Below, piece by piece: positions 35,150-43,471 of a DNA stretch of 64,000 nt (the stretch's first letter is position 1; each line of letters begins with the position of its first letter). The notes beneath the pieces are model-generated. The model worked only from the letters and a program-made list of their open reading frames with translations. It was not told the DNA's origin and did no database searches. Source of the stretch: Neoalteromonas flava (GTDB lineage Bacteria > Pseudomonadota > Gammaproteobacteria > Enterobacterales > Alteromonadaceae); NCBI RefSeq assembly GCF_002807685.1, contig NZ_PEAX01000006.1, positions 186,001 to 250,000 of the forward strand. The letters are read 5' to 3'. The translations under genes and the position numbers were made by a program.

Positions 35150-36331
35150 ATGAATAAGTTGGACTCTAAATTTGGTGAATATGGCGGCATGTATGTGCCG
35201 GAGCTATTGATACCTGCCCTTGATCAGCTCGAACAGGCTTTCTTAGACGCAAAAGAAGATCCTGAATTTCAGCAACAATTTATGGCGCTATTAACCGATT
35301 ATGCCGGTCGCCCTACGGCAATGACGCTCACCCGTAATTTGGTGAGTAACCCGAAGGTTAAACTCTACCTAAAACGCGAAGATTTGCTGCACGGTGGTGC
35401 GCACAAGACTAATCAGGTTTTAGGCCAGGCCTTGCTAACTAAACGTATGGGCAAGCAAGAAGTGATTGCTGAAACCGGCGCCGGGCAACACGGTGTGGCA
35501 ACGGCACTAGCCTGCGCTTTATTGGGCCTTAAAGCGCGGATCTATATGGGTGCCAAAGACGTCGAACGCCAAGCCCCTAACGTATTTAGAATGCGCTTAA
35601 TGGGCGCGGAGGTGATCCCGGTCAATTCCGGCTCTGGTACCTTGAAGGATGCGGTGAATGAAGCTATGCGTGACTGGTCAGCCAACTATGACAAAGCCCA
35701 TTATTTGCTCGGTACTGCCGCAGGTCCTCACCCGTTCCCTACGATTGTGCGTGAATATCACCGTATGATTGGTGAAGAAACCCGACGTCAAATCATGGAA
35801 AAAGAAGGTCGCTTACCCGATGCGGTCGTGGCCTGTGTAGGCGGAGGGAGTAACGCCATCGGGATGTTCGCTGACTTCATTGACGAGCCCTCGGTGCGAC
35901 TCATTGGCGTTGAGCCCGCAGGTAAAGGCCTCCACACCCACGAACACGGCGCCGCTATTTGTACTGGCTCGAAAGGCATATTGCACGGGGCGTATAGCTT
36001 TATTATGCAAGACAATGACGGCCAAATCGAAGAATCCTATTCGGTCTCGGCTGGCTTGGATTACCCCGCTGTTGGACCTCAGCACGCTTACCTAGCGGAA
36101 ACGGGTCGCGCTGAATATGTTGCCGTGACGGATGATGAAGCGCTAAACGCATTTAAGTTATTAGCGCGCAAAGAAGGGATCATTCCGGCCTTGGAATCCT
36201 CCCACGCCCTCGCCCACGCACTTAACATGGCAGATGAAGCCGAAGACGACACCTTAATCGTGGTCAATTTATCAGGCCGTGGCGACAAAGACCTAAGCCA
36301 CGTTATCAATATTCTGGGAGAAGATGCCTAA
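35150..36331 (+). CDS. trpB: Tryptophan synthase beta chain TrpB
   Basis: A 393-residue PLP enzyme of the TrpAB complex, joining indole and serine. The PLP lysine is Lys86 in [12 protein letters not shown], with [13 protein letters not shown] and the phosphate-binding loop [12 protein letters not shown]. It starts at ATG 35150, 21 bases after trpCF, and its stop overlaps the trpA start by one base (TAATG). The length matches the family. Confidence 0.97.
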   Translation: MNKLDSKFGEYGGMYVPELLIPALDQLEQAFLDAKEDPEFQQQFMALLTDYAGRPTAMTLTRNLVSNPKVKLYLKREDLLHGGAHKTNQVLGQALLTKRMGKQEVIAETGAGQHGVATALACALLGLKARIYMGAKDVERQAPNVFRMRLMGAEVIPVNSGSGTLKDAVNEAMRDWSANYDKAHYLLGTAAGPHPFPTIVREYHRMIGEETRRQIMEKEGRLPDAVVACVGGGSNAIGMFADFIDEPSVRLIGVEPAGKGLHTHEHGAAICTGSKGILHGAYSFIMQDNDGQIEESYSVSAGLDYPAVGPQHAYLAETGRAEYVAVTDDEALNAFKLLARKEGIIPALESSHALAHALNMADEAEDDTLIVVNLSGRGDKDLSHVINILGEDA

Positions 36332-37140
36332 TGTCACGTTATCAAGCAATGTTCAGCCGTTTAAACGCAGATAATCAAGGTGCATTTGTGCCCTTCGTGA
36401 TGTTAGGTGACCCCAATCCTGAAACATCTTACAAGATCATCTGCCAATTGATTGAAAGCGGTGCTGATGCGCTGGAGCTCGGCATTCCCTATTCAGATCC
36501 GATTGCCGATGGCCCCACCATTCAAGCCGCCAGTATTCGAGCAATGGCCAATAAAGTCACGCCAGACGACTGTTTTAGTATTATTGCACGTGTGCGTGAG
36601 ACCTATGGTGATGTACCCATTGGTTTGCTCTTGTACAGCAATCTAGTGCTCAAGCGCGGCGCTGAGGCGTTTTATGCCGCTGCAGCGAAGGCCGGCGTTG
36701 ACTCAATATTGATTGCTGATGTGCCGCTGCGTGAAGCAGACCGCTTTATTAATGTTGCCAAGCAACGCCATATTGAGCAAATCCTAATCGCGCCACCGAA
36801 TGCAACCGAAGAAACCTTGCAAGCCATCGGTAAGTTATCCGCTGGATACACTTATTTGCTTGGACGCGCCGGCGTGACTGGTGCTGAAACTGCTGCTGAC
36901 GTGCCCGCAAAAGCGCTTATCGACAAGCTAACCCAATATCAGGTTGCGCCACCGTTACTGGGCTTTGGAATTTCTACTCCAGAACAAGTACAATCAGCCA
37001 TTCAAGCGGGAGCTGCGGGTGCCATATCAGGTTCAGCAACAGTCAACATCATCGCCAAACACTTGCACGATGAAACCGAAATGTTACGTTCACTTGCGCA
37101 ATTTGTCAGTGCAATGAAAGCGGCCACACACAAGGATTGA
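36331..37140 (+). CDS. trpA: Tryptophan synthase alpha chain TrpA
   Basis: A 269-residue TIM barrel that cleaves indole-3-glycerol phosphate and passes indole to TrpB. Catalytic Glu49 and Asp60 fall in [15 protein letters not shown]. The phosphate site GRAGVTGAE, then LLGFGIS and GAISGSA, are all present. It is the last trp gene of the operon; yciI follows after 12 bases. Confidence 0.97.
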   Translation: MSRYQAMFSRLNADNQGAFVPFVMLGDPNPETSYKIICQLIESGADALELGIPYSDPIADGPTIQAASIRAMANKVTPDDCFSIIARVRETYGDVPIGLLLYSNLVLKRGAEAFYAAAAKAGVDSILIADVPLREADRFINVAKQRHIEQILIAPPNATEETLQAIGKLSAGYTYLLGRAGVTGAETAADVPAKALIDKLTQYQVAPPLLGFGISTPEQVQSAIQAGAAGAISGSATVNIIAKHLHDETEMLRSLAQFVSAMKAATHKD

Positions 37141-37152
37141 TAAGGATTATTC

Positions 37153-37452
37153 ATGCTATACGTTATCTTCGCTCAAGATGCGCCTGACTCTCTGGCGCAG
37201 CGGTTGCAAACACGTCCTGCTCATTTAGCGCGTTTGGAGGCACTCAATGCTGAGGGGCGTTTATTTGTCGCCGGCCCCAATCCAGCCGCAGACCTTGATG
37301 ACCCAGCTCAAGCTGGATTTACCGGTAGTACGGTAATTGCTGAGTTTGCTAGCCTCAAGGAAGCGCAAGCATGGGCGGATGCCGATCCCTACTTTAGTGC
37401 TGGGGTATACGAATCGGTGCAGGTAAAACCGTTTAAAAAAGTGCTTCCCTAG
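37153..37452 (+). CDS. yciI: YciI family protein
   Basis: A 99-residue YciI-like protein of the dimeric alpha-beta barrel fold. Nearly the whole length follows the enteric YciI pattern: [60 protein letters not shown], and VKPFKKVLP. The function in the cell is not established. It follows trpA closely and may be co-transcribed with the trp operon. Confidence 0.92.
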   Translation: MLYVIFAQDAPDSLAQRLQTRPAHLARLEALNAEGRLFVAGPNPAADLDDPAQAGFTGSTVIAEFASLKEAQAWADADPYFSAGVYESVQVKPFKKVLP

Positions 37453-37468
37453 GCACACCATAAACCCC

Positions 37469-37894
37469 ATGGCCGAAGACATAATTATCAATCAACACCT
37501 GAGCCTTTCTCTGGATGAGCTTGAGCTTAGTGCAATGCGTGCACAGGGCGCCGGTGGTCAAAATGTCAACAAAGTCTCATCGGCCATTCACTTGCGCTTT
37601 GATATTACTGCCTCAAGTTTACCAGAGCGCATCAAAAGTAAATTATTACAGGGGTCTGATTCGCGGGTGAATCAAGACGGGGTATTGATCATCAAAGCCC
37701 AGCGGCAACGCACGCAGGAAGCTAATCGCAAAGATGCTCTGGCACGGCTGGTCGAAATCATTCAACACGCCGCGTATGTGCCAACGCCGCGCAAGCCGAC
37801 TAAACCCACTCGCGCCTCGCAAAAGAGGCGCATGGACGCCAAAAAGCGCCACGGCCTTAACAAACAACTGCGCGGTAAAGTGGATTTAAGTTAG
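37469..37894 (+). CDS. arfB: Alternative ribosome-rescue factor ArfB (peptidyl-tRNA hydrolase)
   Basis: A 141-residue class-I release-factor-like protein. The catalytic GGQ is at residues 29-31 (RAQGAGGQNVNKV), and the Lys/Arg-rich C-terminal tail (about 110-137, KPTKPTRASQKRRMDAKKRHG in part) inserts into the empty mRNA channel. It frees stalled ribosomes without a stop codon. It lies 16 bases after yciI. Confidence 0.94.
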   Translation: MAEDIIINQHLSLSLDELELSAMRAQGAGGQNVNKVSSAIHLRFDITASSLPERIKSKLLQGSDSRVNQDGVLIIKAQRQRTQEANRKDALARLVEIIQHAAYVPTPRKPTKPTRASQKRRMDAKKRHGLNKQLRGKVDLS

Positions 37895-37981
37895 TTCAGC
37901 CAGCATTCATGCTGCTAGCGTATGCTTATGGCATACAATGCAGTACAATCTTTGACAAAAGCGCGGAGTAAATTAAAAAGT

Positions 37982-38284
37982 ATGCGATTAAAGCGGTTAT
38001 GTTTGCTTATGGTCACTCTTTCGTTCGGTAGTTTTCTATTCACTGCCTCACCTGCGCTGGCGCAAAAAAAGCAAGACGAAGCGGCAAAGACCGAAAAGAT
38101 TGATAAAACTCAAGCGGCCGAGCGAGCCCGTGCACAAGTCAATGGACGTGTGTTGAAAGTTGAAAAACGCCAAGATAAGTACCGCGTTAAAGTTTTACAA
38201 AAATCTGGCCGCGTGGTTTCGGTGGATGTCGATAACCAGTCTGGATCCGTTAAACGCAGTAAAGATAAAAAGGACAAACGATGA
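37982..38284 (+). CDS. Small PepSY-domain periplasmic protein
   Basis: A 100-residue exported protein. ATG 37982 gives a clear signal peptide (MRLKRLCLLM... ending ASPALAQ); the frame opens 60 bases earlier, but that start would bury it. After a charged linker comes a short PepSY-like unit: RAQVNGRVLKVEKRQDKYRVKVLQKSGR in part, then VSVDVDNQSGSV. The stop overlaps the response regulator start by ATGA, so it is coupled to the two-component genes and may act as an accessory to the sensor kinase. That link is inferred. Confidence 0.8.
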   Translation: MRLKRLCLLMVTLSFGSFLFTASPALAQKKQDEAAKTEKIDKTQAAERARAQVNGRVLKVEKRQDKYRVKVLQKSGRVVSVDVDNQSGSVKRSKDKKDKR

Positions 38285-38964
38285 GATTATTAGTAGTCGA
38301 AGACGATAGTCGTTTGTTAATGCAACTGGATAGTTTCCTGCGCAGCAATGGTTATAGTGTTGATCTTGCTGATGATGGTGAAAAAGCCCTCTTCTTGATC
38401 CAAGAGCACCCCTATGATTTGGCCATCATTGATATTGGGTTACCCAAACTGGATGGCTTTGAGGTGATCCGCAAGGCACGCTCCGCTGACGTACAATGTC
38501 CCATACTTATTTTAACTGCGCGTGACCGGTGGCAGGAAAAGGTCGAAGGACTAGATGCCGGAGCCGATGATTACCTAACCAAGCCCTTCCATAACGAGGA
38601 GCTACTGGCCCGGGTTAAAGCCTTGATCCGACGTGCATCGGGACAACCCAATCCATTGATCGAGCTGGGTCCCATTGCCATGGACACACGCAGTGAAGAA
38701 ATAACCGTGGCAGGCAGGGTCCTGGATTTAACCGCCTACGAATATAAAGTGATGGAATACTTACTCATGAATCCAAGTAAGATCGTATCCAAAACCGAAC
38801 TGACCGAACACATTTACGATCAGGATTTCGATTTAGACAGCAACGTGATTGAGGTTTTTGTAGGGCGTTTGCGTAAAAAGATTGATCCCGACGGCCATCT
38901 CAAACCGATAGAAACCCTGCGTGGGCGCGGCTACCGGTTAAATCGACAAATGTCCGACGCTTAA
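38281..38964 (+). CDS. OmpR/PhoP-family response regulator
   Basis: A 227-residue regulator. The receiver domain has Asp51 in LAIIDIGLPKLDGFEV, Asp pair EDDS at 7-9 and LTKPF. The C-terminal winged helix has LDLTAYEYKVMEYLL and NVIEVFVGRLRKKID, ending TLRGRGYRL. It is closest to the PhoP/QseB type. It overlaps the PepSY gene by 4 bases and is followed by its kinase after 10 bases. Confidence 0.93.
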   Translation: MRLLVVEDDSRLLMQLDSFLRSNGYSVDLADDGEKALFLIQEHPYDLAIIDIGLPKLDGFEVIRKARSADVQCPILILTARDRWQEKVEGLDAGADDYLTKPFHNEELLARVKALIRRASGQPNPLIELGPIAMDTRSEEITVAGRVLDLTAYEYKVMEYLLMNPSKIVSKTELTEHIYDQDFDLDSNVIEVFVGRLRKKIDPDGHLKPIETLRGRGYRLNRQMSDA

Positions 38965-38974
38965 TAGCACTCCT

Positions 38975-40309
38975 ATGCAACGCTTATCTCTGCGCGTTCG
39001 CAGCTTATTGCTAGCAATTGCAAGTCTTGTGATCATTGTACCGGGCTTTGTATTCACAGTTGAGCGTAGCTATACCACCAGCCTAGAACAAGCCAAATTC
39101 AACGAGTTAAAGCTAATGAGCTTAGCCATGATCAGCGAGTTTGAACTCGATGACAGTGTGCCCTACATGCCGCAACAGCTGTTTGAAGAAAAACTGAATC
39201 TACTGGGTTCGGGCTATATAGGTTACATTGTGTGGCAGCAGGAAGTGGTTTGGCGCAGTTTATCAGCACTGGATTATAGCGATCCGGCTCAATTACAATT
39301 GCCCGCCGTTGGTGACGAACAACAACGCGGTGATTTTGTCATTACGCGCGACTTTGATGCCACCCAAGTGAACGCGTTTTATTATGCTTACAGCGTTGAA
39401 TATGAAGATCGCGGCCAGTTTAAGCCAGTATCGTTTATTGTCATTAACGAAGACGCCGAATTTCAACAGAATCGACAAACCTTTATTAACACTTTGTGGC
39501 AATGGCTCGGCGTATTGAGTCTATTAATATTGGCTACCATTATCCTTATTACTCGCCGCGTGTTGGCACCGGTAGACAGTATTATCGGGAATATTCGCGC
39601 CGCTGAACGCGGCGAAATTGAAAAACTCACACAAACCTACCCACCCGAACTGGAAACCCTGAAGTTAAGTATTAACCAACTGTTAAACAGCGAAGCACAG
39701 CAGCGCCAACGCTATAAAAACAGCTTGGGCGATCTCGCCCATAGCTTGAAAACGCCACTGGCTGTTATCCAATCAACGCCGCAGTTACCAGAGCATATTA
39801 ACGAACCATTACAGCAGATCAATGCCATTATCCAGCGTCAACTCAAACGCGCAGTGAGTGGCAACGCGCAGCGTTATCCCACAGTATTGCTGGCTGATAC
39901 CTTAAGCAAGCTCGTGGGCGCGATGCGTAAAGTGTATGCAGAAAAGTCACTGACCCTAGGCTGTGATATCGAGCCAGGCTTGGGTGTCAAAGCCGATGAA
40001 ACCGATTTGATGGAACTATTTGGTAATTTGCTGGATAACGCCTGCAAATCAGCACAAAATACAGTGCAAATCAGCGCTAATACGTTTACAGACAGCATTC
40101 ACATCTACGTGGATGACGACGGCAGCGGCATTAATGAAGCCGATGCTAATGCTATTTTAAATCGTGGTGAACGGCTCGACACTTACGCCGAAGGGCAAGG
40201 GATCGGCTTAGCCGTGGTGATTGATTTAATGGAAACCTACAACGGCCAGCTAAGGATTGAGCGCAGCCCACTTGGCGGCGCTCGTTTTACCGTGCAATTA
40301 CCCCATTAA
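38975..40309 (+). CDS. PhoQ-like sensor histidine kinase
   Basis: A 444-residue inner-membrane kinase. Transmembrane helix 1 is at about 10-28, a periplasmic sensor domain spans about 30-170, and helix 2 at about 175-193 is followed by a HAMP-like linker. HisKA has His256 in GDLAHSLKTPLAV, which is the phospho-acceptor. HATPase motifs are LLDNACKSAQ (N-box), DDGSGI (G1) and GQGIGLAVV (G2). An acidic PhoQ-type patch is not obvious, so the ligand may not be Mg2+. It ends convergently with the AI-2E permease gene, overlapping its stop by 4 bases. Confidence 0.92.
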   Translation: MQRLSLRVRSLLLAIASLVIIVPGFVFTVERSYTTSLEQAKFNELKLMSLAMISEFELDDSVPYMPQQLFEEKLNLLGSGYIGYIVWQQEVVWRSLSALDYSDPAQLQLPAVGDEQQRGDFVITRDFDATQVNAFYYAYSVEYEDRGQFKPVSFIVINEDAEFQQNRQTFINTLWQWLGVLSLLILATIILITRRVLAPVDSIIGNIRAAERGEIEKLTQTYPPELETLKLSINQLLNSEAQQRQRYKNSLGDLAHSLKTPLAVIQSTPQLPEHINEPLQQINAIIQRQLKRAVSGNAQRYPTVLLADTLSKLVGAMRKVYAEKSLTLGCDIEPGLGVKADETDLMELFGNLLDNACKSAQNTVQISANTFTDSIHIYVDDDGSGINEADANAILNRGERLDTYAEGQGIGLAVVIDLMETYNGQLRIERSPLGGARFTVQLPH

Positions 40310-41346
40310 GCAGAAGCCTTAATTTGATCATCATCACTGCTCAGGAGGATCGCCAACCATTGCGTTTCTTTGCGTGTTTCAAGCGCAATTTTAACAATCA
40401 TGGTTAGAGGTACACTGAGCAACATACCCACGCTACCCAAGAGCCACCCCCAGAATATCAATGATAAAAATACTACCAGGGTTGATAAACCAAGCCCCCG
40501 CCCCATTAAACGTGGCTCAATGACATTGCCCATAACGGTATTAACCAACACAAAACCCAAAGCCACGAGGCCTGCAATACCAAAGCCAAATTGCACAAAG
40601 GCCATCAATACTGCTGGTATAGCCGCGATTATCGACCCGATATTAGGGATATAGTTAAGTAAAAAAGCCAGCACCGCCCAGAGTAAGAAATGATCGACGT
40701 TAAGTACCCATAGCCAGATCCCAATTATTAGCCCAGTGGCTAAACTCACTAGCGTTTTAATGGCTAAGTAGCTATTCACCGAACGAATAAAGCGGTCGAT
40801 ATGATTCAATTTCATGTCGGGGTCTGCTAATGCAACGTGAATGCGCCGTGGCATGGAGTCTGCTTCAAACAACATAAACACAACGGTTAACAAGATCAGA
40901 AATAAATTAGACAGCACGCCCCCAAGGCCGCCCAGTAAATTGGTGGTCATCGACATTGCCATACCCGGGTCGAGATGCTCGCGGAGTAGATCAGTATTCA
41001 AACTGATGTTTAAAGCCTCTAGTTGGGTCACAACCCAAGTAAACTGCTCACTTAATTGGGCACTGTATTCGGGGAGGTTGCGTCTAAATTCAGACATAGA
41101 TTGGGCAACTAAACCTGCTAGCATGAAACCAAATATCACAATTAACAGTATAACTAGAGAGACAGATAGCCAGCGCGGAATGTTGTAGCGGTTGGCCCAA
41201 TGGATCACAGGGCTACAAGCAATGGCTATAAACCCTGAAAGTAAAAATGGCACAACAATTTCACTAGCGGCTTTTAAACCAGCTAAGACAACAATAACGC
41301 AAGCCATGATAATCAGAGCTTTGACTGTGGGTGATTTTAATTCCAT
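40306..41346 (-). CDS. AI-2E family (PerM/TqsA-like) permease
   Basis: A 346-residue integral membrane protein with about seven or eight helices and a central soluble region around residues 55-150. Conserved segments are FLLSGFIAIACSPVIHWANRYNIP, LLNYIPNIGSIIAAIPAVLMAF, and PRLMGRGLGLSTLVVFLSLIFWGWLLGSVGMLLSVP in split form. ATG 41346 (MELKSPTVKAL) is chosen over an open TTG 39 bases upstream. The AI-2 exporter name is a family label; some members export other solutes. Confidence 0.88.
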   Translation of the reverse strand: MELKSPTVKALIIMACVIVVLAGLKAASEIVVPFLLSGFIAIACSPVIHWANRYNIPRWLSVSLVILLIVIFGFMLAGLVAQSMSEFRRNLPEYSAQLSEQFTWVVTQLEALNISLNTDLLREHLDPGMAMSMTTNLLGGLGGVLSNLFLILLTVVFMLFEADSMPRRIHVALADPDMKLNHIDRFIRSVNSYLAIKTLVSLATGLIIGIWLWVLNVDHFLLWAVLAFLLNYIPNIGSIIAAIPAVLMAFVQFGFGIAGLVALGFVLVNTVMGNVIEPRLMGRGLGLSTLVVFLSLIFWGWLLGSVGMLLSVPLTMIVKIALETRKETQWLAILLSSDDDQIKASA

Positions 41347-41428
41347 AACTATTTCAATAACGTGCGGGATAAGACAAACTAACAAATCTTGCCATTTTTG
41401 AACACTATTAAAAGGACAGCACTAATCC

Positions 41429-41794
41429 ATGCAATTAAACCAAGCGACCATTCGGATCAAAAACTTGCGCCTGCGCACCTACATCGGCATTAATGAAGAT
41501 GAAATCAAAAATAAGCAGGATGTAGTGGTCAATGTAAAGATCCATTATGACGCAGAGCAAGCCACCAACAGTGACCAAATGGATGATGCGCTTAACTACA
41601 AGACGATAACCAAAGCCATCATCAAATTGGTCGAGGACAATCGCTTTTATTTGCTCGAAAAACTCACCGCAGATGTATTGGCCATCGCGGCAGAACATCC
41701 ATGGGTTAGTTATGCTGAGGTTGAAGTTGATAAGCCGCATGCATTGCGTTTTTCAGATTCTGTTTCACTCATGCTTTCATGCACTAAAGGCTAA
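41429..41794 (+). CDS. folX: Dihydroneopterin triphosphate 2'-epimerase FolX
   Basis: A 121-residue member of the FolB/FolX tunnelling fold. The sequence follows enteric FolX almost along the whole length: [16 protein letters not shown]-type start, [28 protein letters not shown], and [21 protein letters not shown]. This separates it from FolB, which lacks ALNY-K/R-T. It makes dihydromonapterin triphosphate. yfcH follows after 5 bases, the same order as in enteric bacteria. Confidence 0.93.
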   Translation: MQLNQATIRIKNLRLRTYIGINEDEIKNKQDVVVNVKIHYDAEQATNSDQMDDALNYKTITKAIIKLVEDNRFYLLEKLTADVLAIAAEHPWVSYAEVEVDKPHALRFSDSVSLMLSCTKG

Positions 41795-41799
41795 TTAAA

Positions 41800-42693
41800 A
41801 TGAATATCTTGGTGACGGGTGGTACGGGCTTAATCGGACGATATTTTATCGAGCAGTATGCCGCGTCTTACCGTTTTACCGTGCTGACACGCAACAGAAC
41901 GAGAGCCGCACAAACTCTACCCGAAGGCTGTGAATTCATTACTGACCTTGATGGTTTGCAACACCTTGATGCTTTTGATGCGGTTATAAACTTGGCCGGT
42001 GAACCCATCGTCGATAAGCGCTGGAGCGAACAGCAGAAATCCGTGATCCGTGAGAGCCGCTTGGGGATCACCCAGCAGCTTTCTAAGCTCATCAATAACA
42101 GCCGGCTGCCGCCAGAAGTGTTTATCAGCGGCTCAGCCATTGGCTATTACGGTCGACAGGGTGATACTCCGATTAATGAAGACTTCGATGCACCCTATGA
42201 CGAATTTTCCCATCAGTTGTGTCGAGAATGGGAAGCACTAGCACAACAGGCTCAGTCAGCAAAAACCCGGGTATGTATTATGCGCACCGGTATCGTGCTA
42301 GCAGAGGATGGCGGAGCCTTAGACAAGATGTTATTCCCGTTCAAATGCGGACTGGGCGGTCCTATCGCTTCTGGAAACCAGTATATGTCGTGGATCCATA
42401 TTCGCGACATGGTGAATGCTATTCATCATCTACTTAAGCGCCCACGCAGTGCAGGTATCTATAATTTGACCGCGCCTCACCCGGAAACCAATAAAATGTT
42501 TGCCAAGAAGTTGGCCAGCGCCTTACATCGTCCCTGCATTTTTCCCATGCCAGAGTTTGTACTCCGAGCGATGATGGGAGAAGCCGCTGATTTATTGGTT
42601 TACGGGCAAAATGTTGTGCCGCAGGCATTGCTGCGTGAGGACTTTCACTTTCTATTCCCGTACCTTGAGGATGCGTTAACCGAATTAACCTAA
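41800..42693 (+). CDS. yfcH: TIGR01777-family SDR epimerase YfcH
   Basis: A 297-residue extended SDR-type protein. The NAD(P) motif MNILVTGGTGLIGRYF is at the N-terminus, VINLAGEPIVDKRWSEQQK follows, and the YxxxK-type site is replaced by the family's GYYGRQGD line. C-terminal PMPEFVLRAMMGEAADLLVYGQNVVP is a YfcH-specific tail. Substrate unknown. It is downstream of folX in one unit. Confidence 0.93.
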   Translation: MNILVTGGTGLIGRYFIEQYAASYRFTVLTRNRTRAAQTLPEGCEFITDLDGLQHLDAFDAVINLAGEPIVDKRWSEQQKSVIRESRLGITQQLSKLINNSRLPPEVFISGSAIGYYGRQGDTPINEDFDAPYDEFSHQLCREWEALAQQAQSAKTRVCIMRTGIVLAEDGGALDKMLFPFKCGLGGPIASGNQYMSWIHIRDMVNAIHHLLKRPRSAGIYNLTAPHPETNKMFAKKLASALHRPCIFPMPEFVLRAMMGEAADLLVYGQNVVPQALLREDFHFLFPYLEDALTELT

Positions 42694-42927
42694 CAGCGGG
42701 AACGATTATCTGGAGAGTTTAAGTTTGCTTGCTTTAATCCGCGCGTGGTCGCTGCATCTGCGGCTAAAACCTGCAAAATAGCCGCCCGCTAATAGAATAT
42801 TCTCTCAATAAAATCATTTAGTTAACTCCATATTAAAAAAAACTAAAACAATTTTCGCCCTCACCTGTACGCTATTAGATCCATGGCCTACTATTAATGA
42901 GCAGTAGTAGAAAACAAAGATAAAGTC

Positions 42928-43332
42928 ATGACAGGATTTGCAGGAAATCAAGGAAGCTTTCAACTCGAACGCAATGGCGACATTATCGAGTTAATTGCCA
43001 TTGGCCGTTGGGATGAGCGCTTGGCACATCAGTTTTTAGAACAAGTGGAAACTCTGATCGCACCGCTTGATGGGCGCCCTTGGGCGACCATTGTTGATGT
43101 GCGCGAATGGGAGTTAGGCACCCCCGAATTTCAAGACGTTATCACTGCGGGTACAGAGAAACAGGTAGCCATGGGCTTACGCCGAGAAGCCTATGTTATC
43201 GATGAGAGTCAGGTGAAAGTGTTTCAGATTGACGCCATGATGCCGCCTGATGAACTCTATCACGCGCGCTACTTTCGAACTTACATTGATGCCTTTAGTT
43301 GGTTAAATCAGGAAGGTTTCGGCAATATCTAG
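42928..43332 (+). CDS. STAS/SpoIIAA-like small protein
   Basis: A 134-residue soluble protein whose secondary-structure pattern fits a SpoIIAA-like (STAS-related) fold: FQLERNGDIIELIAIGRWDERLAHQFLEQ, RPWATIVDVREWELGTPEF, and a C-terminal DAFSWLNQEGF. It resembles the smaller gene at 53218 in layout (an N-terminal GSF-x-(L/I)-E beta strand, a central hydrophobic strand, a final WL helix), suggesting paralogues. Function is unknown. It stands alone, without clear operon partners. Confidence 0.6.
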   Translation: MTGFAGNQGSFQLERNGDIIELIAIGRWDERLAHQFLEQVETLIAPLDGRPWATIVDVREWELGTPEFQDVITAGTEKQVAMGLRREAYVIDESQVKVFQIDAMMPPDELYHARYFRTYIDAFSWLNQEGFGNI

Positions 43333-43471
43333 GCACCATTCCTTCTGCCAGAAAGCTCTGCAGGTAAATAGAGAAACCTTGTCTTAAGACATTCGTGGGC
43401 AATAACCTTATTGGCCCAGTTCCCTCTGGGCCACAATGAACTAAAGTGTTGTACTGAACAACGCCAGCGAA